DNA from: Morchella semilibera
Taxonomy: Eukaryota; Ascomycota; Pezizomycetes; Pezizales; Morchellaceae
Direction of reading: 5' to 3'
Length of the DNA stretch: 64,000 nucleotides
NCBI GenBank assembly: GCA_009192285.1
Contig: CM018603.1
Location: 2,968,588 to 3,032,587 of the forward strand
Made by a program: the position numbers and the translations under genes. The notes under the pieces are model-generated. The model saw nothing but the letters and a program-made list of their open reading frames with translations, did not search any database and was not told the DNA's origin. Below, piece after piece: positions 1 through 12,308 of the stretch (positions are counted from its first letter, which is position 1; each line of letters begins with the position of its first letter).

Positions 1-1804
1 GAGAACTTTTTCTTCCTCTTCCTCTTCAGAATCTTCCCGTTTAACTGTGGAGAGCGCACTATTAATCAGGATTCTCAAATCGTTGTGATAGAACTTCCCT
101 ACCTACGGTAGCCCATTCAGGTTTACCATCCGGACCCCTAGTTGGATAACAGCTTTTGGGATATGGTGGGTCATGGAAGAAAACCTCAGCAGCTTCATCA
201 AGAGTCCCGTTTTCCCAATGCCACTGAACGCCTCTACGCTCTGCTTCCGCGAAATTCCCAATTCCAAGGCACCCACAGTTCTGACTCTCTACCCCCCAAG
301 ACAGTAATCTTCCATCTTGTGTGACCGCGTGACTGTGATAGTCACCAAAGACTATCTGAGCAATTGTGCCAAATTTTTTGAGACTCGGGATGGCCAGCGG
401 TTTGACCTCTTCCTTGGTTACATTGCTTCTTGAAGATGCTTGTCGACGCTCCTGCTCAACGGCTTTCCCAAGAAGGTCGGTATCTCCCACATGGACAAGT
501 CCATTTCTATTGTATACCGCAAACTTCCTGAAAAACCCCGAAATGCGGTCAGCCTTCTTATTCCTATATCCTTCCCTATCCGCGATCTCTTCATCCGTTG
601 GCTCGTCCACGGAAAAATGTGGAAGAAAGACTGGCGGTAAAATTGGGACCCCGCCCGTTTGCTCCAGACAGTAAACCCTGCCGCCCGCAGTGACAAAAAC
701 GATAAAACGTTCTATAAGAATGAAATCAATGATTTCTTTTTCACGCTCTAGGTCAATGTTTTTTTTGGTATTCCTGTGAGTCAGGGACGGGCGCTGTAAC
801 TAAATTCTCCTGGACAAGTCTGTCGTCTGGACCCAGACCCCCGCCCCACCTCTCCATTATAGCACCGCCAATATGTCTATCAAACTTCCAGATGATTATG
901 CCTCGTCCATATACCAAGGCTCCGCTGCAATCCCATCCGCCCACAACCTTCCTGACCTTTCCAGCTTCAGTGGAGCTTGAGTACGGGTCTGATTTTTCAA
1001 TGTGGTGGTCGATAAAATGGATTTTTTTAGGAGGCTTATGAAACTCTTCATAAGAGTAAATTTCACCCTTTGTAGTAAGAGCGATGAGGTGGTTGCGGCC
1101 CGCGGAGATACGTGCGACGGGAGTGTCAATTACCATCTTAATGACATGTGAGGCCCTATTGGCTCGATCACCCCTCATATGCCCACTCATCAACCCATAA
1201 CTGTAAACCTCGCCGTCGAAAGTGAGGAGATGAGTACTCCAGCCACTGTACGCTCAGTAGTTAGTTTAGGACTACCTTTTGGTAGTACCGAAGTTCTTAC
1301 CCAGCTTTGATATCCACAATAAAAATATCCCTCAAAGTCCTAATCTCCAATGGAAACCCAACACCTTTATGGCCCCTTGATGGAGTATTGGTAAGTGGAT
1401 ACGAGTGACCAAGCTTGCCGAAAGTGCTCTCTCCCCAGGTGTATGCACGGGCTTTGGTCACTGCGAGGAAAATCCGCATCGTTGGGACACCTTTAAACCG
1501 TGGAAGGCTGCTAAGACTGTAGGGGAGTTGAATGGCATCTTCGAGGCGTACTTTCCAGAAGTAGTCTCGTTCAATGACGGCTCCTATTTTCTTCTGTATG
1601 AGAGATTAGCTGGAATCATTTGATGGTTTTGTAATTGGTAAGTTACGCATATCAGCCTTGATTCTAATGCCTCTTTCCATCCTATATATCCAAAGATATC
1701 ATGGAGCAACTCGGCCGCTAATTTGGGGGTTAGCTACTAATCACCACATATGTGTATTCGAGATGAGAGAGCTTACGGAGGTCTAATATCGTTGTAGAAG
1801 CCAT
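1..1804 (-). CDS. SAF1-like F-box/RCC1-repeat protein (3' end outside window)
   Basis: Probable SCF ubiquitin-ligase substrate adaptor with an F-box followed by RCC1-type repeats, like fungal SCF-associated factor 1. Exons read on the minus strand: 1804-1777 (MASTTILDL), 1733-1647 (F-box, KLAAELLHDIFGYIGW), 1593-1301 (VIERDYFWKVRL, then a repeat with AYTWGESTFGKLGH), 1255-850 (GGWSTHLLTFDGEVYSYG and ISAGRNHLIALTTKGEIYSY), 773-103 (VFVTAGGRVYCLE and GDYHSHAVTQDGRLLSWG), and 44 to beyond position 1 (acidic REDSEEEEEE). Introns have good GT-AG ends; the one at 849-774 ends in CTGACTCACAG and explains an apparent frame change beside an A8 tract. The first two exons do not join in frame. One C fewer in the run at 1725-1729 would give DLPNPKLAAELL. 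Family assignment is firm; the 5' exon join is not. Confidence 0.8.
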
Positions 1805-2098
1805 GTTAGATATAGGTGCACTCGTGAACAAACTAATAAACTATAAAAAGTGTAAGCTGAAGGTGGCAGTGGTTCCTAAATGTATAGATGGAGCTTTGAG
1901 CGGGGAGTCCCAGGTTGTCCAGGGGTGTTGCAGGCATACGTCACGACAGCTTTAAGTGTCACATATCCATCTCAGGTGATGCTTTGTTTGTTTTATTTAG
2001 CCTATCAGTCAATGGGCTTGGCAAATTTGAAAGACATGGCCCGAGTGAGCTGATGTCACGACGTATGAAGTAGATTAAACAAGATCGGTGGGGTCTAC

Positions 2099-2239
2099 TA
2101 CACGCTTACCAGCAAAAGAACCAGAAAATGCAAGTTACAGAAACAGGGATTATTTGTATGAGAGAACGACGCCACTCCATACAAATTATCCTTGCCCTGG
2201 GCAGCTGCATTTTCTGGTTCTTACGCTGGTAAGCGTGTA
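2099..2239. mobile_element. MITE-like inverted-repeat element with TA flanks
   Basis: The ends read TA-CACGCTTACCAGC and GCTGGTAAGCGTG-TA. Complementarity continues inward through an AAGAACCAGAAAATGCA block, and a second inner pair (TTTGTATG / CATACAAA) is also visible. At 141 bp, non-coding and flanked by a TA dinucleotide on both sides, it fits a Tc1/mariner-type MITE. The TA duplication is seen; the superfamily is inferred from it. Confidence 0.75.
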
Positions 2240-3248
2240 CATGTACTTAAGACAGGTGCTGCTTTAGGCAGTGATAGACATGGAACATCTTGCTTACTAT
2301 ATTTTTCTCTCTAACAATCATAAATTATCACTCGACCCTCGACAACTGAGGCTAGGACGTACAGTTTATTAGCTTTTGACACTGTATGAAGACAGTAAAA
2401 TCTCTTCAGGGTTGCTATACCATTATATTTCTCTCACTAATTCTGCGAGATGGTTAAATAGTCGAGCTGGCTAATACAGTAGCCTACATACGTATACATG
2501 TACTTTAGGCGTTTAGTAAAAGGTCGTAGAGTACGTTGGTAATACGGAGATTAACCCTGATTACCTCAGCCTGCGGTGATTTTGAGAAGTGGGCCGGTTT
2601 CGAGTATCAAATAGATACAGAAATTGCGAGCTAACTCACCGCGCTTTTGCTATCTACCCTGCCTAGCTTGCAGACCTCCTCGCCATCCTACTAGCTAGCC
2701 ACCATCCTACTAGTTGGCTTATAGCTTAGCTAATTATCTCTATAAGGACACCCACGGCCTAGTTAGGTGCATGATTGAGCGATTTGAGTGGGTTTTAGTT
2801 GAATGTATGGTTGTAAGAGAAAATTACTTAGCACAAGCCAGAAGTCGACCATTCCACCCAGCAAAAGGTCTGGCCGGGTAGCCATGGTTGAGATATTAAG
2901 GTTCTCCGGGGTAGTAAAACCTTAATTATCTTATTATTACAAATACCCTTGAAAACAAACTCTGACTCTTACTAAAGGGGCCTCCAATCGATTCAAGTTG
3001 ATATATTTAATTAAATAACCATGTACCATCACTCAACTAAAACTCATTAACCGCCATAAGTCTCAAAAAGACCCGTCCTATCTGCCGGCATCTAATCTGC
3101 TCACTATAACCCACTTAGAGCACCCAAACACGCGCCCAATTGTGTTAATAGCTGAGAGTACGTGATGGCAGTCGGTCACGTAGTGAAATACATTAAGACA
3201 TGACTAGAAGTTAGTTATAGGCGTTTAGTGAAATTGGTTCAGCGGGAC

Positions 3249-3324
3249 CAATCTCGATACCAGCTCAAAGAAACATCAATGGTATTGAACACATTGGGCG
3301 CATGAATTTGGTATCAAGATTGCA
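3249..3324. repeat. Short imperfect inverted repeat
   Basis: CAATCTCGATACCA at 3249-3262 pairs with TGGTATCAAGATTG at 3311-3324, 13 of 14 positions matching, around a 48-bp loop. I see no target-site duplication, so it may be a decayed element or a chance foldback. Confidence 0.35.
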
Positions 3325-3672
3325 TTGTGAACTAGTCTTTTGCGATTTTATCTGTGGGTCATAGTACGGTTTGACGTGATTTTACGACCTTTTAATGAAC
3401 ACCCAAGCGCCAGCTAGCAATTTTGGCAAAGTCCTCATCAAATCAAACAATCAACCAATTGGCAAAGCTTCAAGGCGCTGTTGCGGAAATTTTGACTCTC
3501 TCTTATCTACCATACAGTAGGGACTTGTTTGACAGACGTTTTGTCTTGGCATAGTAAACAACATAATAAACGTCTTCGTATGGCATAGATGATGACTAGA
3601 AATATCGGTTTGGGGGTTTCCCATAGTGAGACCTCCTTATAGATCATTGACTAATAATGACACTTGGGATAA

Positions 3673-3794
3673 TAGAGACTTTGTGCAAATGGAGCCAGCC
3701 CCATTTTCCGGTAATCTGATTGATGCTGATCCCATAGCCTGCCAATTAGATAATCGAAATATAGAGCTGGCTCTATTTGCCCAGGCCTTTACTA
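3673..3794. mobile_element. MITE family copy 1 (second copy at 58893-59011)
   Basis: Begins TA-GAGACTTTGTGCAAATGGAG and aligns along its whole length with 58893-59011, sharing the internal blocks CCATTTTCCGGTAA and GATCCCATAGCCTGCCA. The right terminal repeat is eroded compared with copy 2. The short ORFs across it on both strands are not genes. TA flanks point to a Tc1/mariner-type MITE. Confidence 0.8.
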
Positions 3795-4307
3795 CAAATC
3801 TAGCGACATTAAGAACCACGGACTAAGACTTCAGTGTCGCCAGATGTACAACAACTCCAACACACTGTATAGTACGTACGGATAGAAATATCGAGTGATA
3901 TTCTGTGATGGAAAGACCGCAACTATATGATAAAGGCCTTATAGAGCAGTTACTCCAATCAGCAGAACTTCTTGAGAGCTCTGATAACCCGCCACATGCA
4001 CACACGTAAGTGGCTCGGATCAATAAACAAGGGAGTTTATCTAAACCACTGAGGAGAGCGAATAGGCAACACCCAGGCTTCCGCACCGGCATAGAGTATG
4101 GGACATGCCATCATTCTAACGCTATTTATGAACTATATTCCAGACAAGACTTGTGTTTTGGCATTTGGCGGGGAAATACTTTTGTTCTAGCGAACCAGCT
4201 AGGTAACACCCAAGCTAAGAATATGCTTAGTCAGGGCCAGAAACTTGAATCCTGACCTTTACGCGACACCACAGCTCTCCCCAGATTCCACTCGTGCACG
4301 ATCAACA

Positions 4308-6055
4308 ATGGGAAAAGGTGAGTGATGTATTAGATATCTATCAATTTATTACACAAGGGGTTTTCTAATTAGTGTGAAGGAACTGATAAGCTCTACATAA
4401 CACACAGCGAGTGGGCTAGCGACGATTTCGGCGCCTCTACTGGCTTCGCAGCAAAAAACACCCTCCCCTTTCGCCGCCTTCCCTACAACTTCTGCTCCCT
4501 GTCACTCCAGCCTTTCTCACATCCTGTATGTACTGCCGATGGGACAATCTTTGATCTCACAAACATCATCCCATGGCTCAAAAAGCATGGAACAAATCCC
4601 GTCACGGGAGGCAAACTATCCTACGGAGAGCTTCTGAGACTGAACATGCATAAAAACGATGATGGCGAATATTGCGACCCGGTAACATTCAAGGTGTTTA
4701 CCGACAACACTCATATTGTCGCGTTGCGAACAAGCGGCAATGTGTTCGCTTGGGACACTGTAGAGCGACTAAACATTAAGCCAAAGCACTGGGAAGATCT
4801 GGTCAGTGGTGATGTGTTTAGTCGCAGGGATATAATCACACTGCAGGACCCTCACAACTTATCAAACCGTGATATGAGCAACTTCAAATATCTCAAGGAA
4901 GGCACCAGCACCCTAACCCCAGAACAGGAAGCCGAACGCGCGGATCCATTGAGTAACATCAATCTCTCCGCTACAGGTTCCTCTTCAAAGATTCTCGCTG
5001 CGAAGGCCGCTCTTGCAAAAGCTCGCGCCGCAAAATCCTCCGACCCAAATCACAATCCTGCTGTACCACGTTCCTCTAGCACACTCTCGCGTGGTGGTGC
5101 AGGATCGTTGTCCAATACATCTAACCGATCGGCTGTCCCTTACAATGCAGCTCGTCATACCACCGGAAAGGCTGCTGCGTCATTCACCTCGACTGCTATG
5201 AGTGTTCATACAACCTCTGAGCGTGCTCTCCTCTCCGACGAAGAATATATGCTCAAACCCAAAAAGATCAAGTTCAAAGGTTACGCCCGCATCCAGACAA
5301 ATCTTGGTAATTTAAATATCAAATTACATACGGACTATGCTCCGAAGGCTGTGTATAACTTTGTAAAGCTCTCACAAAAGGGTTATTACAATGGTGTAAA
5401 ATTCCACAGATCAATAAGAAATTTCATGATCCAAGGGGGCGATCCCACAGGGACAGGCCGCGGAGGGGAAAGCTATTGGGGCAAACCTTTTGATGATGAA
5501 TGGGAAAGCCCGTTGCTGCACGACTCAAGAGGCGTTATATCAATGGCAAACAAAGGGAAAAACACCAACACATCACAGTTCTTCATCACCTACCGCCCTG
5601 CCAAACATCTTGACAAGAAGCACACAATTTTTGGTCAAGTAGTTGGTGGACTGGAGGTGCTTGATAAAATGGAGACTACTCCTACCGGCGAGGGTGACCG
5701 GCCTACAAAGGACATTGTCATCAACGAAGTTATAGTTTTCGTGGACCCGTTCGAGGAATTCTTGAAGAAACAGGCTGAGGACCAGGAGAAAGAAAAGCAG
5801 GCAGAAGAGAGAAAGAGAGTAGGAACTGATGATGACATGACCACATGGACTGGGAAAAGGTTAAAGGATGGCAGGAGAAAGGCTGATGAGGGAACGACAG
5901 GGGTAGGGAAGTACCTAAAAGCTGCAGCAGCAAAGGCGGCGGCTAGCGAGGAGGATGAAATTGTGGGTGTGGTAGAAGACGAGTATACTTACGAGGAACC
6001 GGCCAAAAAGAAGGCAAAAGGTGGTGGAGGTTTTGGGAATTTCGATAGTTGGTGA
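4308..6055 (+). CDS. CYP8: U-box cyclophilin, PPIL2/Cyp60-type peptidyl-prolyl isomerase
   Basis: Nuclear PPIL2 family protein joining a U-box (E3 ligase-like) to a cyclophilin domain. Exon 1 is only 4308-4317 (MGK plus one base), then a 62-bp intron (4318-4379), then exon 2 to the stop, giving 561 residues. The N-terminus MGKGTDKLYITHSEW matches the family start, which fixes the splice. The U-box lies around residues 38-110 (PYNFCSLSLQPFSHPVCTADG, FDLTNIIPWLKKHGTNPVTG). The isomerase domain is about 305-465, with FHRSIRNFMIQGGDPTGTGRGG holding the catalytic Arg, Phe and Gln. The position of cyclophilin A Trp121 is His (AKHLDKKHTIFG), so drug binding and catalysis may differ from cyclophilin A. 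The C-terminal tail is Lys/Glu-rich and then Ala/Gly-rich. Identity is secure. Confidence 0.95.
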
Positions 6056-7101
6056 AGTATGCTGAGCGAGTTCGAATGGCCTATATGGTCACGTTTAAGG
6101 CGTTTAGTGCAATAGATTTGATTTACTTATAAGTGTGTTCTCTATGAAATACATATTTTCACTGGTGGATTAAGTTGTTTACCTATGTGACATGGTAGAA
6201 CTGGGCATGATCGTTGCCTTTCCTGGGGTGATGAGGAGTTATAATATCCAGCACACATATATTTAATGTCAACACATGACATGTATGTACATCCTACATA
6301 CATCATGCACTTATCCAGAAAATGCGTAGTCAGTTACCCCCAATGTTTGGTATAAATTCAGGATACCTGATAGGTTGTATCTCCGAATATACCGTTGAGA
6401 CCAGCACCACCGAAAACAGCCACGGCGACTGAATACATACGCACTCGCGGTACTTGATATAAACCGTTAACTTTCTTTTTTTTGCGTCTTAAAATGGCCT
6501 GATGTAATTTCGTTAAGGGCAATTGTGCGAAGGCTAGGAATGCCGAGAAAAAAGGCTGCGCACTAGACACGGGACAAAGTAGGTGGTACACACGAACCGC
6601 GGGGGACGGCCATGGATTACGTAGAAGAAAGATATATCATCGTGATACGCTAACAAGAGTCTCTGCCCCCCACGGTTTTCAGTTAACGTTGTCCAGTGCA
6701 TTATCCTTTCTGGGATCCTTCCCTTACTCTATTTACTCGATTGGTCTTACTCCGACCATTAGAAAAAATCGCAAACCCCAGACGGACTACGGCATCCGAA
6801 CCTCTCAAAAAAAAGCACGCGAGATAGAAATGGGGAAACAGGGTCTACCGAGCGGCAAACCCCAAAGAAAACCTGTGCGTAGCCTGTTGATCGTCAAGGG
6901 CCATCCATCCCTTTGGGATCGAGGCCCTAGGTAATCCGGGCTTATGGCCCAAATATTGGGGTCGGATGCAGGTAATCCTCGTGCTTAGATAGAAAATCAA
7001 TGGCCATCTCGCAAAAGATATCCTTAATCTCGCTCGCCCTATTTTTCGCTGTAGGTGATGGATGATTCGCCCAAAAAATCAGGGGGGCCCGTGCATAATG
7101 G

Positions 7102-7140
7102 GGCTCTGCGCGGCTCTGCGCGGCTCATTGAGGCTCTGCG
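7102..7140. repeat. Short GC-rich tandem repeat
   Basis: Consecutive units of GGCTCTGCGC, the last separated by CTCATTGA, in otherwise featureless intergenic DNA. No function can be read from it. Confidence 0.6.
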
Positions 7141-8094
7141 GAAGCGAGCTCCGAGACAGGGCTGATAACCCTAATCCATAAATAGTAACAAAGGAACCCA
7201 ACTACGAGCAACCGTGATTTTACGGCTTGTTTCTCTCACTCGACAACAACTGCATGTATCTATACCATCTCGAAGGATAGGTTTAATCCAACCAGCCAAA
7301 TCCAACCACTATTCATTTACTCATCGTAGCGATTCTTCCGCTGCGGACACACGAGGAAGCCGGAGCAGGGGACAGGGTTTATCGATCGCGAGGCCTGCAT
7401 GTATGGAGCGCGAGTCAAAGCGACAATGCCAGAATTAAAGAGGCCCTAGACATTTGTTCATAGGTCTCAACTTTAAAGTAGTTCAGATACGTATATGTGT
7501 TTCTCAAATTTATCTGAATAATCAGTATTGATAGGTATCAACCCTTGCCGCTGCTTGTTTCTGCTTCATGCGTGAGAAGACTTCCCCGTAATTTGTTGAG
7601 ATTTAGCTGCTAACTCTCCGACCGGTTCTTTTGATAATGACCCGCAGATAGATCCTGTCCACGTGGATATTGTAGCGTAGGGTAAACAAGGGGCAACATA
7701 ATAAACTGACCCACATAGTCCAATATTTCTGGAATATTCCGAAATAACGTTATATGATTGCATGTATCTTCGGAATGTATAAAGCAGAACTAACCTCAAT
7801 ACATATGTTTGTACAGGTTCAGCTTTCATTTTCTAGTTATACCACGAGGAAAGACCGGGGTTTCTGGCTGAGAAAACTCGGGCAGAAGGAATACGAAACA
7901 CAAACCCCTGGCTTCTTTTCCGGGGTACAGGCGGTATAGGCGGAGTGACATGGATATGAGCGAAGAGGCAAAAACAAGCCCTTACCTGAAAGCTATGGCC
8001 ATTCACATTTCAAGATATTCAAAGGTGTCCACTTTGAATATGGTCCTTTGATCCTATTTTAATTAGATGTCAGGCAGCCCCAGTAACGCTCCAG

Positions 8095-8472
8095 TCATAT
8101 TTGCAGGTTCGAACCCCCTCCAAAGATTCTGTAACCACTGGGCGGGAAGAGACCGCCGATGTGGCCGCTTGTAGCGCCGATTCTGAATCTTTTTACCATA
8201 TACCAGCATCGGTATCTGTGCGATATCAAAGTCAAAGAAGCAACTAAGACGGCTGTGCCAATGGCGATGGTGTACACACGATCAGCACACAACGGAAATC
8301 GAACTCCACAATCCACCTTCCCGCATAAACTGTTTCTCTCCCCTAGACCGTACTGGCCACCGACATATGCATTTCTTCCGGCTGTAGATTCTACAATCTG
8401 AAAATATAGCGAATGATATGGCTCAATTATCCCCTTGTTTGAATAATGAGCCCAATCCCACGTAAACTCCAC
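8095..8472 (-). CDS. Doubtful ORF, 125 codons, unknown
   Basis: An open frame with four cysteines in its middle part (CGKVDCGVRFPLCADR and a later Cys) and one hydrophobic stretch (IAIGTAVLVASLTLI). It resembles no family I recognise, and no upstream exon or promoter is evident. It may be a chance ORF or a remnant of a small membrane or secreted protein. Confidence 0.2.
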   Translation of the reverse strand: MEFTWDWAHYSNKGIIEPYHSLYFQIVESTAGRNAYVGGQYGLGERNSLCGKVDCGVRFPLCADRVYTIAIGTAVLVASLTLISHRYRCWYMVKRFRIGATSGHIGGLFPPSGYRIFGGGSNLQI

Positions 8473-9650
8473 CGAAACCTAGCAAGGAACAGTACTTCAC
8501 GATATTCTCGTAAACACGTATGGGACCCTACTTTTTATTGTTTATTGTCGTCAGGAGGTTACATGGAAAGAAGGGCGGGGGACCTAGCTTGAATGACTCG
8601 ACGAACGGGTGGGGACTATCAGTTTGAGCCTATAGGTACAGCGTAGGCTGTCAAATTGCTACGAGGAGCTAACGCAAGATTGCGGTCCTGTTTTATGCTT
8701 CTGCGATAATCTCAACCAATTGGACGTTATGGTGGCAGGTTCGCATTTCACAGTGCTTTTCTTTTGGCGGACCGATTGGCAACAGTAACTACCCAGGCTT
8801 TATCGACTTATTTTTTTTATCCTAGTTACACCCCACCATGTACTGCACCGTAACCATAGTTCTGGGCTCGGGCCGCTCATGGCATTCTCCTGCATTACCC
8901 ACATGTATGTACGTACTTGTGGAGAAATGGCAATGCCTAATTCCTAATAGATGCAGCCATAAAGAAACGCAGATCCTGGCGCAGGGCTGTGTATTTTGCA
9001 GTATGTAGCCTTTAACTACCCCTAGAATATGGAAGGAAATATCTAAGTATCTGCTTCATGAAGCAGGAACGAATTTAGTCTCTTTATGGCATTGCTAAAG
9101 AACACTATTGGAATAGGGCCACAAAGAAAAATATCGAAAACTGGAAGCGAAAAAAATATGACAGGATCATGTACGTTGGGTCCGAAAAAACAAATCTCAC
9201 TGAGTACAGCTAACCATATCCAATAGGAAGATCTCTCTACGAATGGAAATTCATGGAGTGTACTAATGCACGTATACGGGAAATTAAATAAGTGGGACAG
9301 CATAAAAATAAAAAATAAAAAAGGCTTAGAAACATTATGAACCCGGGGAAACGTTAAAAGGGAATAACATGTGCATACACTCGCATATAAAAACAAAAAC
9401 CGCCGAGTAATAATAGTGAATGACAGGTCCAAAAAATACGATAAAAAAAAGAAAAAGAAAACACGCCCCCTCACTCCCTTTATCAATCCCCGCCGGTACT
9501 CTCCACATTTGATAACCCTCCGCCCCCGGAGTATATCCCCTTTCGATCACAAAAAAATCCTACCTAACGTTCTACTGGCATTACGGTCCAGCATTCGATC
9601 GCTGATACAAACGGCTCCGATGGAAAGTATCCCCGAGAGTTTACCACCAA

Positions 9651-9827
9651 CTAAATAGTTGGCTTGCATTCGGGGCATTTACCAGGCTCTAGCATGAATC
9701 TTTTGTGGGGCCCTTCGCGGCATACGTTGGCAGTGCTCGTGCAATCCCCGCCGCTGATCTTAACCGCGTGCTTCTCACGGTTTGTGCAGTCTTCATAGTA
9801 GTAGTAGTGAATGATAAAGTCGCACAT
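9651..9827 (-). CDS. Possible 58-residue Cys-rich small protein
   Basis: Starting at the internal Met, the frame reads MCDFIIHYYYYEDCTNREKH and ends GKCPECKPTI before a TAG stop. Five of its six cysteines fall in a C-x11-C-x14-C-x6-C-x14-C-x2-C type spacing, with a Tyr run and a terminal CPEC. Many filamentous ascomycetes have short MCxF...Y...C...H...C...CPxC proteins of unknown role, and this looks like one. There is no signal peptide. The Met at 9827 was chosen because upstream codons lose this character. It is too short to be sure. Confidence 0.45.
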   Translation of the reverse strand: MCDFIIHYYYYEDCTNREKHAVKISGGDCTSTANVCREGPHKRFMLEPGKCPECKPTI

Positions 9828-11824
9828 CTTGTTATGCAAGGAAGGTATGTGGCTATGGTGATATAAAACCTGCACGTGAGTAACGATCGAAATCATGAGG
9901 GAATTCTAATAGAGTGCTCTTACCTACTTATGGGCTGTTTTTCAAGGTCACGAGACAACCGGCCGAGGTTGGGATGTATATATTAATTGAGAATAGATTA
10001 TATTCTTAATATATAAGAGTCGACCTATATATTGGCAAGTGGATAGTATTAAGATGAAGCGCCCGAGTTCGACTTAGGTTTGGGTTTCGAGAGTAGATGT
10101 TTGGGTGTCCCGACAGAGAGGAACTGGAGGAAGAAACTGGTATTTATATTGAAGAAACCTGCCTTCATCCTCCTGATTGATGTAGCACATTGGCTCCGTC
10201 ATTACAAGACGAGAGTTCACTGAACTCTCATCCGGTAATATGGTTCCGAGACATCTCTGACTTAATTCCCCTACCCCACCTCAACTACCGAAGCATTGTA
10301 CAACTATACAACTCTAACCAGTTGCTCGTTTTTGTGCTGTGCGGTATGTATGCAATACCAGTAACCCTGCAGTTCAGTCTAAGGGCCCGTCATAGGCCGG
10401 GTTGATGGCCCCTTAGCCTCGATGTTTTCCACTCCAGGCTCCTAAGACTCGCTCGCCCATTCATCCTCTTAGATATGGACTTGATATGTACCATATCATA
10501 CCCATCTCACCCTACCTACCTACAGCCATTCTTATTCATCCTAGGAGTGGGCTGAGCCTTTAGATGCTGGTGCGTGGTCACGAGATCTGATGTGCAATGC
10601 CTGGCCGTTTGCTTCCATACTTGTTTCTTTCACCTCCCTCCACGCACATGTTTTAATTCACCGTCGAAAACATTAAGGAGCAACATATGTTCAGGTACCG
10701 GTCGGTATCCAAATGGAAGGGCCTAAGGTCACCTCCAGACATTATAATCTCCAAAGTAACGGAAGAGAATGGAAAGAGACGTCTGCTTGTATGAAATTGC
10801 CTACTTAGAAAGAAATAATGAAGCACAAGTAAAGTAGCCAAGAGAAGGGAAAAAGAAAGGAAAGGCTCATCAGTCCTAGATACTCAGTTGACTTATTTGA
10901 TTGATGGATTGGCTTCTTGACTGCTTTGTTGACGCATATCTCTTCCACAAGCTTCCGGTCCGATTCGTTATGTTGGCTAGAGAAGCAAAAAAGAAGCATG
11001 CCCCCAGTATGCAAGACCGTTAGAATTCCAGGTAGTCCAACTGCAGACAAGAGTCCCGCTAGTTTGGACGAGTAGTTGGCTCCTTCCAACTTGTGCGGGA
11101 AATATATCCAATCAATCGAGAGACGGGCTCGGGAATGTTATCGAAGTTACAACGCCATTGGTCGAGTGTTACCACCCCAGCTTCCCTCGCACATACATGT
11201 ACTGTTGAGCTGAAAGTCATCCCATCTAACAGCGCATGAAGACAAGCTACATACATGTGTACCTACTTGAAGTAAGCAAAAGGAATATAAAAATTGAAGT
11301 TAGAGCTAATTAGAAGTCATTAACGGCGAAGGCCATCTTCAACTTTTGTTTTCCTGCTACAAGTGTATTATTTTTTTACAGACCTGTGATCGAGGCGGCG
11401 CATTATTACATAGCCGAAAGTTGAATTCTCTGGTACTCACTCTAGTACACAAAGTGCGGTTCAGAAACGGTCCTCAATATAATCTAAAGAGTAGTCACAT
11501 GGAAGGATTCTATTGGGTTGCAAGAAATAGTTTCAAAAGTGATCGATTAGGACGTGGTTTATGGAAATGAATGAACTAAATGTACCCACTGATGCCAGGT
11601 GCCAGGTGCCAGGTGCTACTTATGTGTGTGATGGGATGAACCCTCACTAGCGACGAGTGAGAGGGAATGAATGAGTGCTAAGAATAGGTAACAAGTCTCA
11701 GATACTACTTACATGGCTTACATGGCTTACTGTGTACCTTGTTGGGAAGAGGGGACTATGAAGAGATGTACGCAGAACAAGCAGCAGCACGTATACCGGA
11801 CGGGTAATGAGTGGTTGGGTTGAT

Positions 11825-11860
11825 TGGTTGGCTGGTTGGCTGGTTGGCTGGTTGGCTGGT
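11825..11860. repeat. GGTTGGCT tandem repeat
   Basis: Four to five near-perfect 8-bp units in a row, in non-coding DNA upstream of CHS7. A simple-sequence expansion with no evident role. Confidence 0.8.
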
Positions 11861-12285
11861 AACTGCAGTGGGCTGGGAAGAAAGCAAAAGGCAGTGGAGG
11901 GGAAGAGAGAGAGAGATGCAAGGGGCTGGTTGGATTCCTGTAACCACAACAACCATTAGACCCAACCGCCCGATTTTTTGGAGATTCTGAGAGGCCGGCG
12001 CGGGAACTGTGGAAAACAAGGAAACAGAGAGGACAGTACAGGCAAAGGAAGAAGGGTCGGGTCAGAAGAAAGGAAAGAGAAGAAAAATAATATCACTCTC
12101 TCCTCTCTCTTTCCTTCCCTGCCAGTGCACTGCAATCCTCTACTCTACCTAGCCCCCCATTCTAGAGTTGCTTCTGCAGTCTGCATACCCTAGATCTACA
12201 TAGTGTATCTACTTGTACACTTTATCCATCTTCGACTTCCCCTCGTCGCTTCGTCTTCGATCCGACAACCCGCAATTTCCTTTTG

Positions 12286-12308
12286 GCAGCAGCAGCAGCA
12301 GCAGCAGC
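12286..12308. repeat. CAG trinucleotide repeat in the CHS7 leader
   Basis: About seven to eight uninterrupted GCA units, 105 bp upstream of the CHS7 start codon. ORFs that read it as poly-Ala or poly-Gln end early and match nothing, so it is best taken as 5' untranslated. Confidence 0.8.

Larger units (their letters stand above)
1805..4307. other. Intergenic, no gene seen; contains small inverted-repeat elements
   Basis: About 2.5 kb without a convincing coding region. ORFs here are short, resemble no family, and one overlaps a MITE. It holds a TA-flanked inverted-repeat element (2099-2239), a smaller foldback (3249-3324) and one copy of a MITE family that recurs near 58.9 kb (3673-3794). 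Two TACATGTA octamers lie at about 2238 and 2495. Confidence 0.6.
6056..9650. other. Intergenic, no supported gene
   Basis: About 3.6 kb without a recognisable coding exon. A short tandem array (CGGCTCTGCG units, 7102-7140) is present. The longest ORF, 8095-8472 on the minus strand (125 codons, one hydrophobic segment), matches nothing I know and is listed separately at low confidence. Confidence 0.55.

Noticed and set aside
753-860. Apparent frameshift at an A8 tract in the SAF1-like gene
   Set aside because: An intron at 849-774 ending CTGACTCACAG explains the frame change, so no indel is needed there.
1934-2070. Near-complementary CATACGTCACGAC / GTCACGACGTATG pair
   Set aside because: Arms are short with two mismatches, and no flanking duplication was seen; chance is sufficient.
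8101-8125. GGTTCGAACCCC motif resembling a tRNA T-loop/B box
   Set aside because: The flanking bases cannot form a T stem, and no acceptor or anticodon stem is present on either strand.
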